From 66-474 sp036759545 (GTDB lineage: Bacteria > Pseudomonadota > Gammaproteobacteria > Xanthomonadales > Rhodanobacteraceae), in the NCBI GenBank assembly GCA_036759545.1, contig DAIOUL010000062.1:1-15629 (forward strand): a DNA stretch of 15,629 bases, given 5' to 3'. A program made the position numbers and the translations under genes. How positions within the stretch are numbered: the first letter of the stretch is position 1; each line of letters opens with the position of its first letter. Under the pieces are notes generated by a model, which had not been told where the DNA came from, searched no databases, and worked only from the letters and a program-made list of their open reading frames with translations. This document shows positions 1 to 7,074 of the stretch, piece after piece.

Positions 1-303
1 GCGCCACACGCCTTCCACGCACCACATGCCGTGGTGGTCGTGGATCGGGGTGCCCTGGCCCGGGCTCCAGGTCATCGCCACCACGCAATAGCCGTGCTCG
101 TCGCTGCGGTACAGCTCGCGGCGCGCGTAGTGATCCGCGCAGCATTCGAACACGCACGATGGCAGCTCGACGTCGGTTGCGCGGATCATGCGGCAAAGCG
201 CGTCGCGCAACGCGCGCGTGACCTGCGCTGTATCGGGCTGGCCGACCGCCGAATCGAGCGCGTCGATCAGTTTGCGGCGGCCGGGGAAATCGATGGCGAG
301 CAT
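1..303 (-). CDS. Cysteine/thiol dioxygenase, cupin family (3' end missing)
   Basis: The first 101 codons read without a stop from ATG 303 down to base 1, and the C-terminus lies outside the window. The last visible part carries the sequence GQGTPIHDHHGMWCV at about residues 83-97. This is the cupin metal-binding signature (G-x-x-T-P-x-H-x-H) of the bacterial cysteine dioxygenase / 3-mercaptopropionate dioxygenase family. Those enzymes bind one Fe(II) through three histidines and add O2 to a thiol to give a sulfinate in the cytoplasm. Two of the histidines are visible, and the third would lie in the missing half. Substrate (cysteine or another thiol) cannot be decided from this fragment. The gene follows the metX-like gene in the same direction, about 100 bases downstream and across a REP-like hairpin. 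An ATG at 314 is out of frame. The ribosome binding site before ATG 303 is weak. Confidence 0.85.
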   Translation of the reverse strand, partial: MLAIDFPGRRKLIDALDSAVGQPDTAQVTRALRDALCRMIRATDVELPSCVFECCADHYARRELYRSDEHGYCVVAMTWSPGQGTPIHDHHGMWCVEGVWR

Positions 304-336
304 GGAATCAGCATATGCCGTCTTGTTATTCGCATT

Positions 337-410
337 GTAGCCCGGATGAAGGCGCACAGCCGGAATCCGGGAAAGGTTCCCCGGACTACGCTTCGCTTCA
401 TCCGGGCTAC
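337..410. repeat. REP-like palindromic intergenic element
   Basis: Bases 337-351 (GTAGCCCGGATGAAG) and 396-410 form a perfect 15-bp inverted repeat around a 44-bp centre. The centre holds a second, imperfect hairpin (366-373 with 377-385, one bulged base). The terminal GTAGCCCGGATGAAG sequence is of a kind I recognise from dispersed intergenic repeats in many proteobacteria. The element lies between metX and the thiol dioxygenase gene, and its right arm contains the metX stop codon (407-409). A stable hairpin here could act as a 3'-end stabiliser or attenuator, but it has no T-run and so is not a typical intrinsic terminator. Confidence 0.75.
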
Positions 411-1531
411 AGCGTTGCCATGAAGGAACCGATCGCCGCGCCGAACCGCTGCGTATCGACCAGGAACGCATCGTGTCCCTGCGGCGAATCCAGCCCGATG
501 AAATCCACTGCCGCGCCGCCTGCGCGCAGGCCCTCGGCGATTTCCTGCTGCTGTTCCAGCGGAAACAGAATGTCGGTTTCCACGCCGATCACCAGCGCGC
601 GCTCCAGCTTGATGCGCGCCAATCCGGCACGCACCGCAGCGCCGGGGTCGCTGCCGGCGTCGGGGCCGGCATATTCGGCGATGTCGAACCAGTCCGCCGA
701 GCGTGAGAGATAGAGATAGCTGTTGGGATCGAAGGCGCGCACGAAGCGTCGCGCGTGCGCGTTGAGGTACGACTCGACTTGGAACTCCGCGCCGAAAGGA
801 TCTTCTTCGCGCTGCTCGGGATCGAGACGGATGCGCCCGAAGCGCCCACTCCATTCGATCGCGGAACGATACGTGATGACGCCGAGCTTGCGCGCGAGGC
901 TCATGCCGGTTTCCGGATAATGATCGTCGTCGTAATGACCTTCGTTCCAGTTCGGATCGAGGCGGATCGCCTCGCGTTGCAACGAACGGATCGCGATCGC
1001 GAACGGCCGCGCCTGCGGCGCAGTGGATACCGAAATGTGTGCGCGTGCGGAACCGGGATGATGGATCAGATAACCCAGCGCCGACATGCCGCCGATCGAG
1101 CAGCCGATCACCGCAGCAAGGCGTTCGATGCCGAGACCAAAGACCAGTTCGAACGCGCTGTTACCGACGTCTTCCAAAGTCAATTCGGGGAAATCCAGCC
1201 GGTAGGGTTTTCCGGTTTCCGGATTGATCGAAGCGGGTCCGGTCGAGCCCTTGCAACTGCCCAGCGAGTTCACGCAGATCACGAACCAGCGATTCGTGTC
1301 GACCGCCTTGCCGGGCCCGACGATGTCTTCCCACCAGCCGGGCGTGTCGTCGATCGCGTTGCGCGCCGCGTGCGCGCTGGGCGACAGGCCGGTGAGGATC
1401 AGCACCGCGTTGTCGCGCGCCACGTTCAATTTGCCCCAGGTTTCGTAACTCAGCCGCGCACCGGTCAATGCGCCGCCGCGCTTCATGCGGAACGGCGAGG
1501 GCAGGGCGAAGTACCGGCGAGCGTCGGCCAT
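407..1531 (-). CDS. metX: MetX-family O-acyltransferase, probable serine O-succinyltransferase
   Basis: A 374-residue alpha/beta hydrolase of the homoserine O-acetyltransferase (MetX) family, full length for the family. The nucleophile elbow is GCSIGGMSAL with Ser145. Asp320 (GVETDILFP) and His353 (PQGHDAFL) complete the triad. The segment NSLGSCKGSTGPAS (88-101) replaces the N-x-LGGC-x-GTTGP pattern usual in acetyl-CoA-dependent MetX. The N-terminal FALPSPFRMKRGGAL also resembles the Xanthomonadales subgroup. Members of that subgroup are known to transfer succinyl from succinyl-CoA to L-serine, giving O-succinylserine for cysteine synthesis. That specificity is inferred here, and homoserine succinyl- or acetyltransferase is the alternative. 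ATG 1531 starts just before the conserved N-terminus, with only a weak ribosome binding site. The stop codon lies inside the REP-like repeat. The next gene downstream is a thiol dioxygenase, which fits a role in cysteine metabolism. Confidence 0.9.
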   Translation of the reverse strand: MADARRYFALPSPFRMKRGGALTGARLSYETWGKLNVARDNAVLILTGLSPSAHAARNAIDDTPGWWEDIVGPGKAVDTNRWFVICVNSLGSCKGSTGPASINPETGKPYRLDFPELTLEDVGNSAFELVFGLGIERLAAVIGCSIGGMSALGYLIHHPGSARAHISVSTAPQARPFAIAIRSLQREAIRLDPNWNEGHYDDDHYPETGMSLARKLGVITYRSAIEWSGRFGRIRLDPEQREEDPFGAEFQVESYLNAHARRFVRAFDPNSYLYLSRSADWFDIAEYAGPDAGSDPGAAVRAGLARIKLERALVIGVETDILFPLEQQQEIAEGLRAGGAAVDFIGLDSPQGHDAFLVDTQRFGAAIGSFMATL

Positions 1532-1561
1532 CGTGGTCGGGATGCGCTTCAGGAATCGCGC

Positions 1562-1590
1562 ACTTTAGCGGCCTGGGGAAACCAGGCCAA
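1562..1590 (-). promoter_or_regulatory. Putative metX promoter
   Basis: Read on the minus strand, TTGGCC (1590-1585) and TAAAGT (1567-1562) are separated by exactly 17 bases, each matching four of six consensus sigma-70 positions. Transcription would begin near 1555, giving a leader of about 24 bases before the metX ATG at 1531. The gap between ccmI and metX is only 72 bases. The hexamers are moderate matches, so this is a candidate only. Confidence 0.35.
1570..1588. other. Dyad in the ccmI-metX region (operator or hairpin)
   Basis: GGCCTGG (1570-1576) and CCAGGCC (1582-1588) form a perfect 7-bp inverted repeat with a 5-base centre. It overlaps the putative -35 box and spacer of the metX promoter, so a regulator could bind there. 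metX is upstream of its own coding start in this direction and ccmI ends its own transcript 16 bases away on the other side of the gap. No T-run follows on either strand, which argues against an intrinsic terminator. Confidence 0.4.
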
Positions 1591-1603
1591 GTGACGCAGA
1601 GTT

Positions 1604-2710
1604 CTAGTGCAAATGATCGATCGTCAGCACGACCGGCTGTTTGGCATCGGTCGCCGTCTGCACCGGCTGCGATTCCGGATCGCCTGCGTGCGGCAGCGCA
1701 TCGCCGGATTTGCTGAGGCGCGCGGACACCTGCACGCGCGGGAAGGACGAGAGCTTCAACTGCGGCGTCATCGCCATCGCGTCGGTCAGCGTGACGGTTT
1801 GCGGCAACGACGCCGCGGACAGGCGCGCGACGGCCAGCGGCATCGGCGGGCCGTCGATCGCGCGCGCGAAGACGAACAAGGTGTCGCTCGGCGAAACCCT
1901 CGACGCGAGCTTCGGGTCGATTCGCACTTGCACTTTCAGCGCCGCAGAATTCGACGCATTGCCGTTGTTTTCAGCCCGCCCGCGAGCCGTCGATGCGGCC
2001 GCGGATTGCGATGTCATGGTTTGCGCGAGGCTTTCGGCTTCCGCCTGTGTCCTGCCTTGCGAACGCGCCTGCGCCATCGCGATCTGCGCATGCACCGCGG
2101 CGGCGAGCTTGGAATCCGGCTGCAACAATTTCGCCAATTGTCGCCAATGCGCAGCGGCATCATCGTAACGGCCAAGCTGATAATCGCTGATGCCCAGCAG
2201 CCACAGCCCGCGCTGGTGATCGGGCTGCAACGCGACCGCACGTTCCAGCAGCGCGCGCGATTGGCCGTCGATGCGGTGGTCGGGCCGCGCCTGCGCGTCG
2301 GCTTCCGCGTAGGCGACCATGATGTCCGGATCATGCGGCTTTAGTTTCAAGGCTTGCCCGAACGCGTCGCGCGCGTCGTCCAGTCTTCCCATGGACGTGT
2401 AGGCCTGCGCCAGCAGCACCCAGCCTTCGGGGTGATTCGGTTCGCGTTGCAGCTTGGCGCGCAGTTCGGCCGTGGCTTGGGCGAGATCCATGCCGCCGCT
2501 CGTTGCCTGCGGTTGCAACGCCTGCGGCGCGCCGAACACGACATACAAACCGATCGCGGCGATCGGCAGCGCGAACACCAGCGCCAGCGCCAGCACGAAT
2601 GGCATGCGCGCGCGTCCCGCGCGGCGGCCGGCGCGCAGCAGCGGCACCGCCGCGCAGGCCAGCGCCGCGGCGAGCATCAGCGCCGCGATTCCGTAAAACC
2701 ACGGACTCAC
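1604..2710 (-). CDS. ccmI: Cytochrome c maturation protein CcmI (TPR apocytochrome chaperone)
   Basis: CcmI holds the C-terminal part of apocytochrome c and presents it to the CcmF/CcmH heme ligation complex in the periplasm. The protein has 368 residues. It has two N-terminal membrane segments (about 4-25 and 36-60) with a basic loop between them. A TPR region follows (about 94-199, for example NHPEGWVLLAQAYTSMGRLDDA and LWLLGISDYQLGRYDDAAAHW). The last 130 residues form a periplasmic domain. The frame stays open far upstream inside ccmH, but the real start is GTG 2710: it overlaps the ccmH stop as GTGA and is followed directly by the first membrane segment. In E. coli CcmH and CcmI are fused, whereas here they are separate, as in many other proteobacteria. 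It is the last gene of the ccm operon. Confidence 0.92.
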   Translation of the reverse strand: MSPWFYGIAALMLAAALACAAVPLLRAGRRAGRARMPFVLALALVFALPIAAIGLYVVFGAPQALQPQATSGGMDLAQATAELRAKLQREPNHPEGWVLLAQAYTSMGRLDDARDAFGQALKLKPHDPDIMVAYAEADAQARPDHRIDGQSRALLERAVALQPDHQRGLWLLGISDYQLGRYDDAAAHWRQLAKLLQPDSKLAAAVHAQIAMAQARSQGRTQAEAESLAQTMTSQSAAASTARGRAENNGNASNSAALKVQVRIDPKLASRVSPSDTLFVFARAIDGPPMPLAVARLSAASLPQTVTLTDAMAMTPQLKLSSFPRVQVSARLSKSGDALPHAGDPESQPVQTATDAKQPVVLTIDHLH

Positions 2711-3144
2711 CAGTCGTCCCCCGTTTCGTTCGTGGCGATCTGCGCGGCGGGTTTCGCCCGCGTGCGCAACAGGACGAATACGACGATGCCGCCGGCCAGC
2801 ACCAGCGCGGGCGGCGCGAACCACAGCGCGATCGTCGAGGCCTTCAGCGGCGGGTCGTACAGCACGAAATCCGAATAACGCGCGACCAGATATTGCTTGA
2901 TCTGCTCGTCGTTCTTGCCGGCTTGCATCATTTCGAAAATCTGGTGACGCAGGTCTTTCGCAAGGTCCGCATTGGAAGCGTCCAAGCTTTCGTTCTGGCA
3001 GACCATGCAGCGCAATTGCGAGGTGAGATGCTGGAAGCGCTCCCGCTGTGCGTCGTTCTTGAACGGCAGCGGATCGATGGCGAAGGCCGCCATGCTCGCG
3101 AGAAGCGCGAATGCGCACGCGAATACGAGCAAGATGCGTTTCAT
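2707..3144 (-). CDS. ccmH: Cytochrome c maturation protein CcmH
   Basis: A membrane-anchored periplasmic thiol protein that keeps the CXXCH motif of apocytochrome c reduced for heme attachment. The 145 residues show a signal peptide (about 1-22, ending AFA before IDPLP), and the family hallmark LRCMVCQNESL with Cys46 and Cys49. A helical bundle domain follows, ending in YSDFVLYDPPL, and one membrane segment (about 105-126) before a short cytoplasmic tail. Length and order match the stand-alone CcmH/CcmL type. ATG 3144 overlaps the ccmG stop as ATGA, and its own TGA overlaps the GTG of ccmI. It works with CcmG as thiol donor and with CcmF and CcmI as ligation partners. Confidence 0.95.
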   Translation of the reverse strand: MKRILLVFACAFALLASMAAFAIDPLPFKNDAQRERFQHLTSQLRCMVCQNESLDASNADLAKDLRHQIFEMMQAGKNDEQIKQYLVARYSDFVLYDPPLKASTIALWFAPPALVLAGGIVVFVLLRTRAKPAAQIATNETGDDW

Positions 3145-3686
3145 CGCGCTGCACCCTGTGCTGCCTTGATCGCGGGCTCTAGTTCCTGCGTGATCACTTC
3201 CGGCGTGAGCGGACCGATGTGCTTGTAGCGGATCACGCCGGCGGCATCGACCAGAAAGGTTTCCGGCGCGCCGTACACGCCGAAGTCGATCGCGGTGGCG
3301 CCGCTTTCGTCCGCGATCACTTGTGAATAAGGATTGCCGTGCTGCGACAGCCAGGCCTTTGCATTCGCGGGTTGATCCTTGTAGTCGTAGCCGATCAGCG
3401 GCACGCCGAATTTCTTCGAGTATTCCATCAGCACCGGATGTTCATCGCCGCAGGCGAAGCACCAGCTTGCGAACACGTTGATCAGGTACGGCTTGCCCAG
3501 CAGATCGGCCTTGCGCACGCGCTGCGCTGGATCGTCCAGCTTCGGCAGATCGAACGCGGGCGCGGCCTTGCCGATCAACGGCGAGGGCACGTAGTTGGGA
3601 TCGTGGTGTTCGTTCCAGACGATGCCGACGCCGAACAGCACGACCAGCAGCGCGAACACTACGAACGGAATCAGCCGCGCGTTCAT
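3141..3686 (-). CDS. ccmG: Thiol:disulfide interchange protein CcmG/DsbE
   Basis: A thioredoxin-fold reductant tethered to the periplasmic face of the inner membrane. It passes electrons from the DsbD/CcdA route to CcmH and apocytochrome c. The protein has 181 residues, with an N-terminal membrane anchor (about 7-23) and the active site WCFACGDEHP with Cys76 and Cys79. The acidic GDEHP after the CXXC is the CcmG-type signature. The cis-proline is in YGAPETF (Pro141). Length is typical for DsbE. ATG 3686 overlaps the ccmF stop as ATGA, and the stop overlaps the ccmH start as ATGA. Confidence 0.95.
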   Translation of the reverse strand: MNARLIPFVVFALLVVLFGVGIVWNEHHDPNYVPSPLIGKAAPAFDLPKLDDPAQRVRKADLLGKPYLINVFASWCFACGDEHPVLMEYSKKFGVPLIGYDYKDQPANAKAWLSQHGNPYSQVIADESGATAIDFGVYGAPETFLVDAAGVIRYKHIGPLTPEVITQELEPAIKAAQGAAR

Positions 3687-5656
3687 GCGTTCTGTTCGGC
3701 CGGACGCGCGGCAATCGGCGGTGCCTTGGCCTCGGTTTGCGTGACATCGCGGCGCAAATGAAACCGCTTGTCAGCCGCGGCGCAGAAGCCGCCCAGCATC
3801 ATCAGCAAGCCGCCCGCCCAGATCCAGCGCACGAACGGCTTGTCGTAAATGCGCAACGCCCAGCCGCCATTGCCGAGCGGGTCGCCCAGCGAGACGTACA
3901 GGTCGCGAAACACGCCCGGATGAATCGACGCTTCGGTCTGCACCTGCCCGCGCGGATAGGTGCGCTTCTGCGGGTGCAGAGTGACAACGAGGTTGCCATC
4001 CTTCGACACGTCCACTGTGCCTTGTTGGGCCAGCCAGTTCGGTCCCTGCGTTTCGTCGACGCCGTTGAATTTGAAGTCGTAGGCGCCGACGTGTGCGCTT
4101 TGGCCGGGCGAGAGCGCGACATCCTGTTCGATGCTCAACGAGCGCGTCAGGATCGCGCCGGCGATGAATACGCCGACGCCCACATGCGCGCACAACATGC
4201 CGAACATTTCCAGCGGATAGCGCTTGCCCGCGGGCGCTTCTTTCCAGCGCTTGACCGCGTAGATCGCGGTGCCGCTCAAGACGTACGTCGCCGCCGTCAC
4301 GCCCAGCAGCGGCAGAAAACCGCGCGCGCCAAACACCCATCCGATGATGCCCGCGAGAATCGACAAGCCGACGATGCGCATCGCTGCGCGTTTCCACAGC
4401 GCGATGTCGGCCTTGCCCCAGCGCGACAGCGGCGCGAAGGGCAACGCCAATACCAGCGGCGTCATCAGCAGCATGAACAGGAAACCGAAGTAGGGCGCGC
4501 CGACCGAGATGCGGCCGATGTTGAATGCTTCGCCGACCAGCGGATACAAGGTGCCGAGCAGCACCGTCGCCGCGGCGACCGTCAACATCAAATTGCCGAT
4601 CAGGATCAGCGTTTCGCGCGAAGCGAGCGCGAACGGTTTGCCGCCCGCGACTTTCGGCGCGCGCAGCGCGTACAGCAGCAACGAGCCGCCGACCACCACC
4701 GCGAGGAATCCCAGGATGAACACGCCGCGCTTGGGATCGGCCGCGAACGAATGCACGCTGGTCAGCACGCCCGAGCGCACCAGGAACGTTCCGAGCAACG
4801 ACAACGAAAACGCGAAGATCGCGAGCAACAGCGTCCACGCCCGCAAGCCGCCGCGCTTGTCGGTGACGGCTTGCGCGTGGATCAACGCCGCGCCGACCAG
4901 CCAGGGCATGAAGCTCGCGTTTTCGACCGGATCCCAGAACCACCAGCCGCCCCAGCCCAGTTCCGAATAGGCCCACCAGCTCCCGGCGACGATGCCGGCC
5001 GAGAGAAATCCCCATGCGACGTTGGTCCATGGCCGGGACCAGCGAACCCACGCCGATTGCAATTCACCGCCGAGCAACGCAGCGATCGCGAACGCGAAGG
5101 CCACGCTGAAACCGACGTAGCCCATGTACAACACCGGCGGATGCATGATCAGGCCGGGGTCCTGCAACACCGGATTCAAATCGGCGCCGTCGACAGGTGC
5201 GGGAATCAATCGCGCAAACGGATTCGAGGTCGTCAGCGAAAACAGCAGAAAGCCGAACGCAACAAAACCGAGCACGCCCAGCACGCGCGCATGGAAACGT
5301 TCCGGCAATTTTCCGCCCAGCGCCGCGACCGCCAGCGTCCAGACGTCCAGAATGAAAACCCACAACAGCAGCGAGCCTTCGTGCGCGCCCCATACGGCCG
5401 GAAAGCGGTACCACCACGGCAATTGCAGGTTGCTGTTCTGCGCGACATAGGCAACGGAGAAATCCTGCACCAGGAATGCGTAGGTCAGGATTCCGAATGC
5501 GATGGCAACGAAGACGAACTGTCCGACGGCCAGCGTTCGCGCCGTGGCCATCAGCGGCGGATTGTCGCGCCACGCACCGAGGATCGGCAGCACGCATTGC
5601 AGGCCGCTAAGCAGCAATGCCAGGATCAACGCCAGTTGGCCGAGTTCGGGGATCAC
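3683..5656 (-). CDS. ccmF: Heme lyase subunit CcmF
   Basis: The large polytopic membrane protein of the heme ligation complex, which takes heme from holo-CcmE and joins it to the apocytochrome CXXCH. The 657 residues are close to the usual 640-660 and contain many hydrophobic segments. The tryptophan-rich WWD heme-handling motif is at about 235-252 (GWGGWWFWDPVENASFMPW). The four histidines expected for heme ligation are present: His172 (MHPPVLYMGYVG), His260 (ALIHA), His302 (TSVHSF) and His491 (LCAHVGVG). They sit almost at the E. coli numbering. A soluble periplasmic domain lies at about 505-605, before the last membrane helix (about 610-626). The start is GTG 5656, overlapping the ccmE stop as GTGA. 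The stop overlaps ccmG as ATGA. Confidence 0.96.
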   Translation of the reverse strand: MIPELGQLALILALLLSGLQCVLPILGAWRDNPPLMATARTLAVGQFVFVAIAFGILTYAFLVQDFSVAYVAQNSNLQLPWWYRFPAVWGAHEGSLLLWVFILDVWTLAVAALGGKLPERFHARVLGVLGFVAFGFLLFSLTTSNPFARLIPAPVDGADLNPVLQDPGLIMHPPVLYMGYVGFSVAFAFAIAALLGGELQSAWVRWSRPWTNVAWGFLSAGIVAGSWWAYSELGWGGWWFWDPVENASFMPWLVGAALIHAQAVTDKRGGLRAWTLLLAIFAFSLSLLGTFLVRSGVLTSVHSFAADPKRGVFILGFLAVVVGGSLLLYALRAPKVAGGKPFALASRETLILIGNLMLTVAAATVLLGTLYPLVGEAFNIGRISVGAPYFGFLFMLLMTPLVLALPFAPLSRWGKADIALWKRAAMRIVGLSILAGIIGWVFGARGFLPLLGVTAATYVLSGTAIYAVKRWKEAPAGKRYPLEMFGMLCAHVGVGVFIAGAILTRSLSIEQDVALSPGQSAHVGAYDFKFNGVDETQGPNWLAQQGTVDVSKDGNLVVTLHPQKRTYPRGQVQTEASIHPGVFRDLYVSLGDPLGNGGWALRIYDKPFVRWIWAGGLLMMLGGFCAAADKRFHLRRDVTQTEAKAPPIAARPAEQNA

Positions 5657-6120
5657 TGCGCGCCGCCGCCTTGCGCATTCGGCGGAACGCGATGTTCCGC
5701 CTTCGCCTTGGCGATCGCGTCGGCCACTTCCTTGGGCATGTAGGTTTCGTCGTGCTTGGCCAGCACTTCGCTGGCGTCGAACTCGCCGCCCTGCATGTGG
5801 CCGGTGGTGATCACGCTCTGCCCTTCGCGGAACAGATCGGGCAGGATGCCGGTGTATTGCACGCGCATGTCGTGGAAGCGGTCGGTGACGGTGAAGTCGG
5901 TGGTCAACGTGCCCGGCACGCGGTGAATGCTGCCTTCCTTGACTACGCCGCCCAGCCGGAAGCGCGCGTGCATCGGCGCGTGACCGGATTCGACTTCGGA
6001 TGGCGAATACAGGTACGTCATGTTCTGTTGCAGGGCGAACACGGTCAGCGCGGCGGCCACGCCGACCGCCAGCACGATCAGCGAGACGACGATCAGCCGG
6101 CGCTTGCGAACCGGGTTCAA
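5653..6120 (-). CDS. ccmE: Heme chaperone CcmE
   Basis: A periplasmic, membrane-anchored OB-fold protein that binds heme covalently through a histidine and carries it from CcmC to CcmF. From TTG 6120 the protein is 155 residues. It has a basic N-terminus (NPVRKRR), one membrane anchor (about 9-30) and a beta-rich domain with RFHDMRVQYTGILPDLFREG. The heme-binding motif is LAKHDETYMP, with His123 and Tyr127. A hydrophilic Gly/Gln-rich tail follows. The frame is open for 55 codons further upstream, but those overlap ccmD and do not look like CcmE. TTG is chosen because NPVRKRR is the family N-terminus, TTGA overlaps the ccmD stop, and an AAGGAG lies 7 bases before it. The stop overlaps the GTG of ccmF. 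Confidence 0.94.
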   Translation of the reverse strand: MNPVRKRRLIVVSLIVLAVGVAAALTVFALQQNMTYLYSPSEVESGHAPMHARFRLGGVVKEGSIHRVPGTLTTDFTVTDRFHDMRVQYTGILPDLFREGQSVITTGHMQGGEFDASEVLAKHDETYMPKEVADAIAKAKAEHRVPPNAQGGGAQ

Positions 6121-6326
6121 GCCGAGGCTCCTTCGCGTGAATCCTGCGTGGGTGCCGTGCGAGCGCGTCGCAGTTGCTCGCGCGCGAGGCGGCCGCGCAA
6201 TTCGTTCAATAACTGCCGACGGCGGAACGCGGGCGCGATCCAGTCCCATGCCAGCACCACGAAGAACACCGTATAAGCAGGCCATACGTAGGCGGCATAT
6301 CCACCCATAGCGAAGAACTCATGCAC
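6117..6326 (-). CDS. ccmD: Heme exporter protein CcmD
   Basis: A small single-pass membrane protein needed to release holo-CcmE from the CcmABC complex. It has 69 residues, with the N-terminal HEFFAMGGYAAYVWPAY matching the conserved EFFAMGGY(A)-(F/Y)VW start of E. coli CcmD. A membrane segment spans about 11-31 and the cytoplasmic tail is rich in Arg. The start is GTG 6326, which keeps the conserved HEFFAMGGY. The ATG at 6322 is in another frame, and the in-frame ATG at 6308 would cut that motif. The gene overlaps the end of ccmC by 8 bases and the start of ccmE by 4. Confidence 0.9.
   Translation of the reverse strand: MHEFFAMGGYAAYVWPAYTVFFVVLAWDWIAPAFRRRQLLNELRGRLAREQLRRARTAPTQDSREGASA
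6128..6133 (-). promoter_or_regulatory. Ribosome binding site of ccmE supporting a TTG start
   Basis: AAGGAG on the minus strand ends 7 bases before the TTG at 6120-6118, inside the ccmD coding region. It is the main sequence support for the non-ATG start of ccmE and predicts translation coupled to ccmD. Confidence 0.7.
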
Positions 6327-7074
6327 TGGCGTTCCCCGCGATCAAGTTGCGCGCCCAGTCCTTACCGCCTTCGACCGCGAGCAAACCTACGCGCGTACGG
6401 TTCAGCAGACTCGCAAAAAAATACAAATGGGTCGCGAGTGCCATCAACAGCAATGGCCACAGCATGGCGCCGGAGATATGCGACTTGCCGAACAGGTTCA
6501 CCGTCGAACCCTGATGCAGCGTGTTCCACCACACCACCGAGTAATGCACGATCGGCAGGTTGACGATGCCGACCAGCGCCAGCAGCGACGCCGCGCGCGC
6601 GGCACGGCGGCGGTCCTCGATCGCGTTGAACAGGCCGATCACGCCGAAGTAGAGGAACAGCAGCACCAGTTCCGAAGTCAGGCGCGCGTCCCAAGTCCAC
6701 CACGTACCCCACATCGGCTTGCCCCATAGCGATCCGGTCACCAGCGTGACGAAAGTGAATGCCGCGCCGACCGGCGCGCATTCCATCGCGATCACTTCCG
6801 CCAGTTTGATACGCCACACCAGTGCGATCAGCGCGGCCACAGCCATGCAGCCGTAGGCGAACAGGCTCATCCACGCGCAGGGCACGTGGATGAAGATGAT
6901 GCGGTAGGCGTCGCCCTGCTGGTAATCGCTCGGCGCCAGCACCAGTCCGCCGTACAGTCCGATCGCGCCGAGGATCAGCGCGCTCCAGAACAGCCACGGC
7001 CGCAGCGCGCCGGCAAAACGGTAGAACACCGGCGGCGAGGAAAGTTTGTGCAACCAGAGCGGAATGATTTTCAC
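6319..7074 (-). CDS. ccmC: Heme-handling membrane protein CcmC
   Basis: CcmC loads heme onto CcmE at the periplasmic surface. From GTG 7074 the protein has 251 residues and six predicted membrane segments. The WWD motif is at about 118-131 (WGKPMWGTWWTWDARLTSEL). The two axial heme histidines fit His63 (IIFIHVPCAW) and His177 (PIVHYSVVWWNTLHQ). The frame is open 27 codons further upstream, but that stretch is basic and glycine-rich and lies inside ccmB. GTG 7074 overlaps the ccmB stop as GTGA, matching the junction style of this operon, and it begins KIIPLWLHKLSSPPVFYRF, a normal CcmC N-terminus. Confidence 0.95.
   Translation of the reverse strand: MKIIPLWLHKLSSPPVFYRFAGALRPWLFWSALILGAIGLYGGLVLAPSDYQQGDAYRIIFIHVPCAWMSLFAYGCMAVAALIALVWRIKLAEVIAMECAPVGAAFTFVTLVTGSLWGKPMWGTWWTWDARLTSELVLLFLYFGVIGLFNAIEDRRRAARAASLLALVGIVNLPIVHYSVVWWNTLHQGSTVNLFGKSHISGAMLWPLLLMALATHLYFFASLLNRTRVGLLAVEGGKDWARNLIAGNASA

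Noticed and set aside
755..1594. A 279-codon plus-strand frame opposite metX.
   Set aside because: It is a shadow of metX, which has an intact catalytic triad. Its product is Arg/Ala-rich and unlike any family.
2711..3154. Upstream extension of the ccmI frame to 3154, which would give a 516-residue protein.
   Set aside because: The extra 148 codons lie in another frame within ccmH, are Arg-rich and unlike CcmI. GTG 2710 overlaps the ccmH stop and directly precedes the first membrane segment.
3737..5743. A 668-codon open frame on the plus strand opposite ccmF.
   Set aside because: It is the antisense of a complete, motif-rich ccmF. Its product is low in complexity, rich in Arg, Gln, Ala and His, with no domain. 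Long antisense frames are expected in GC-rich DNA.
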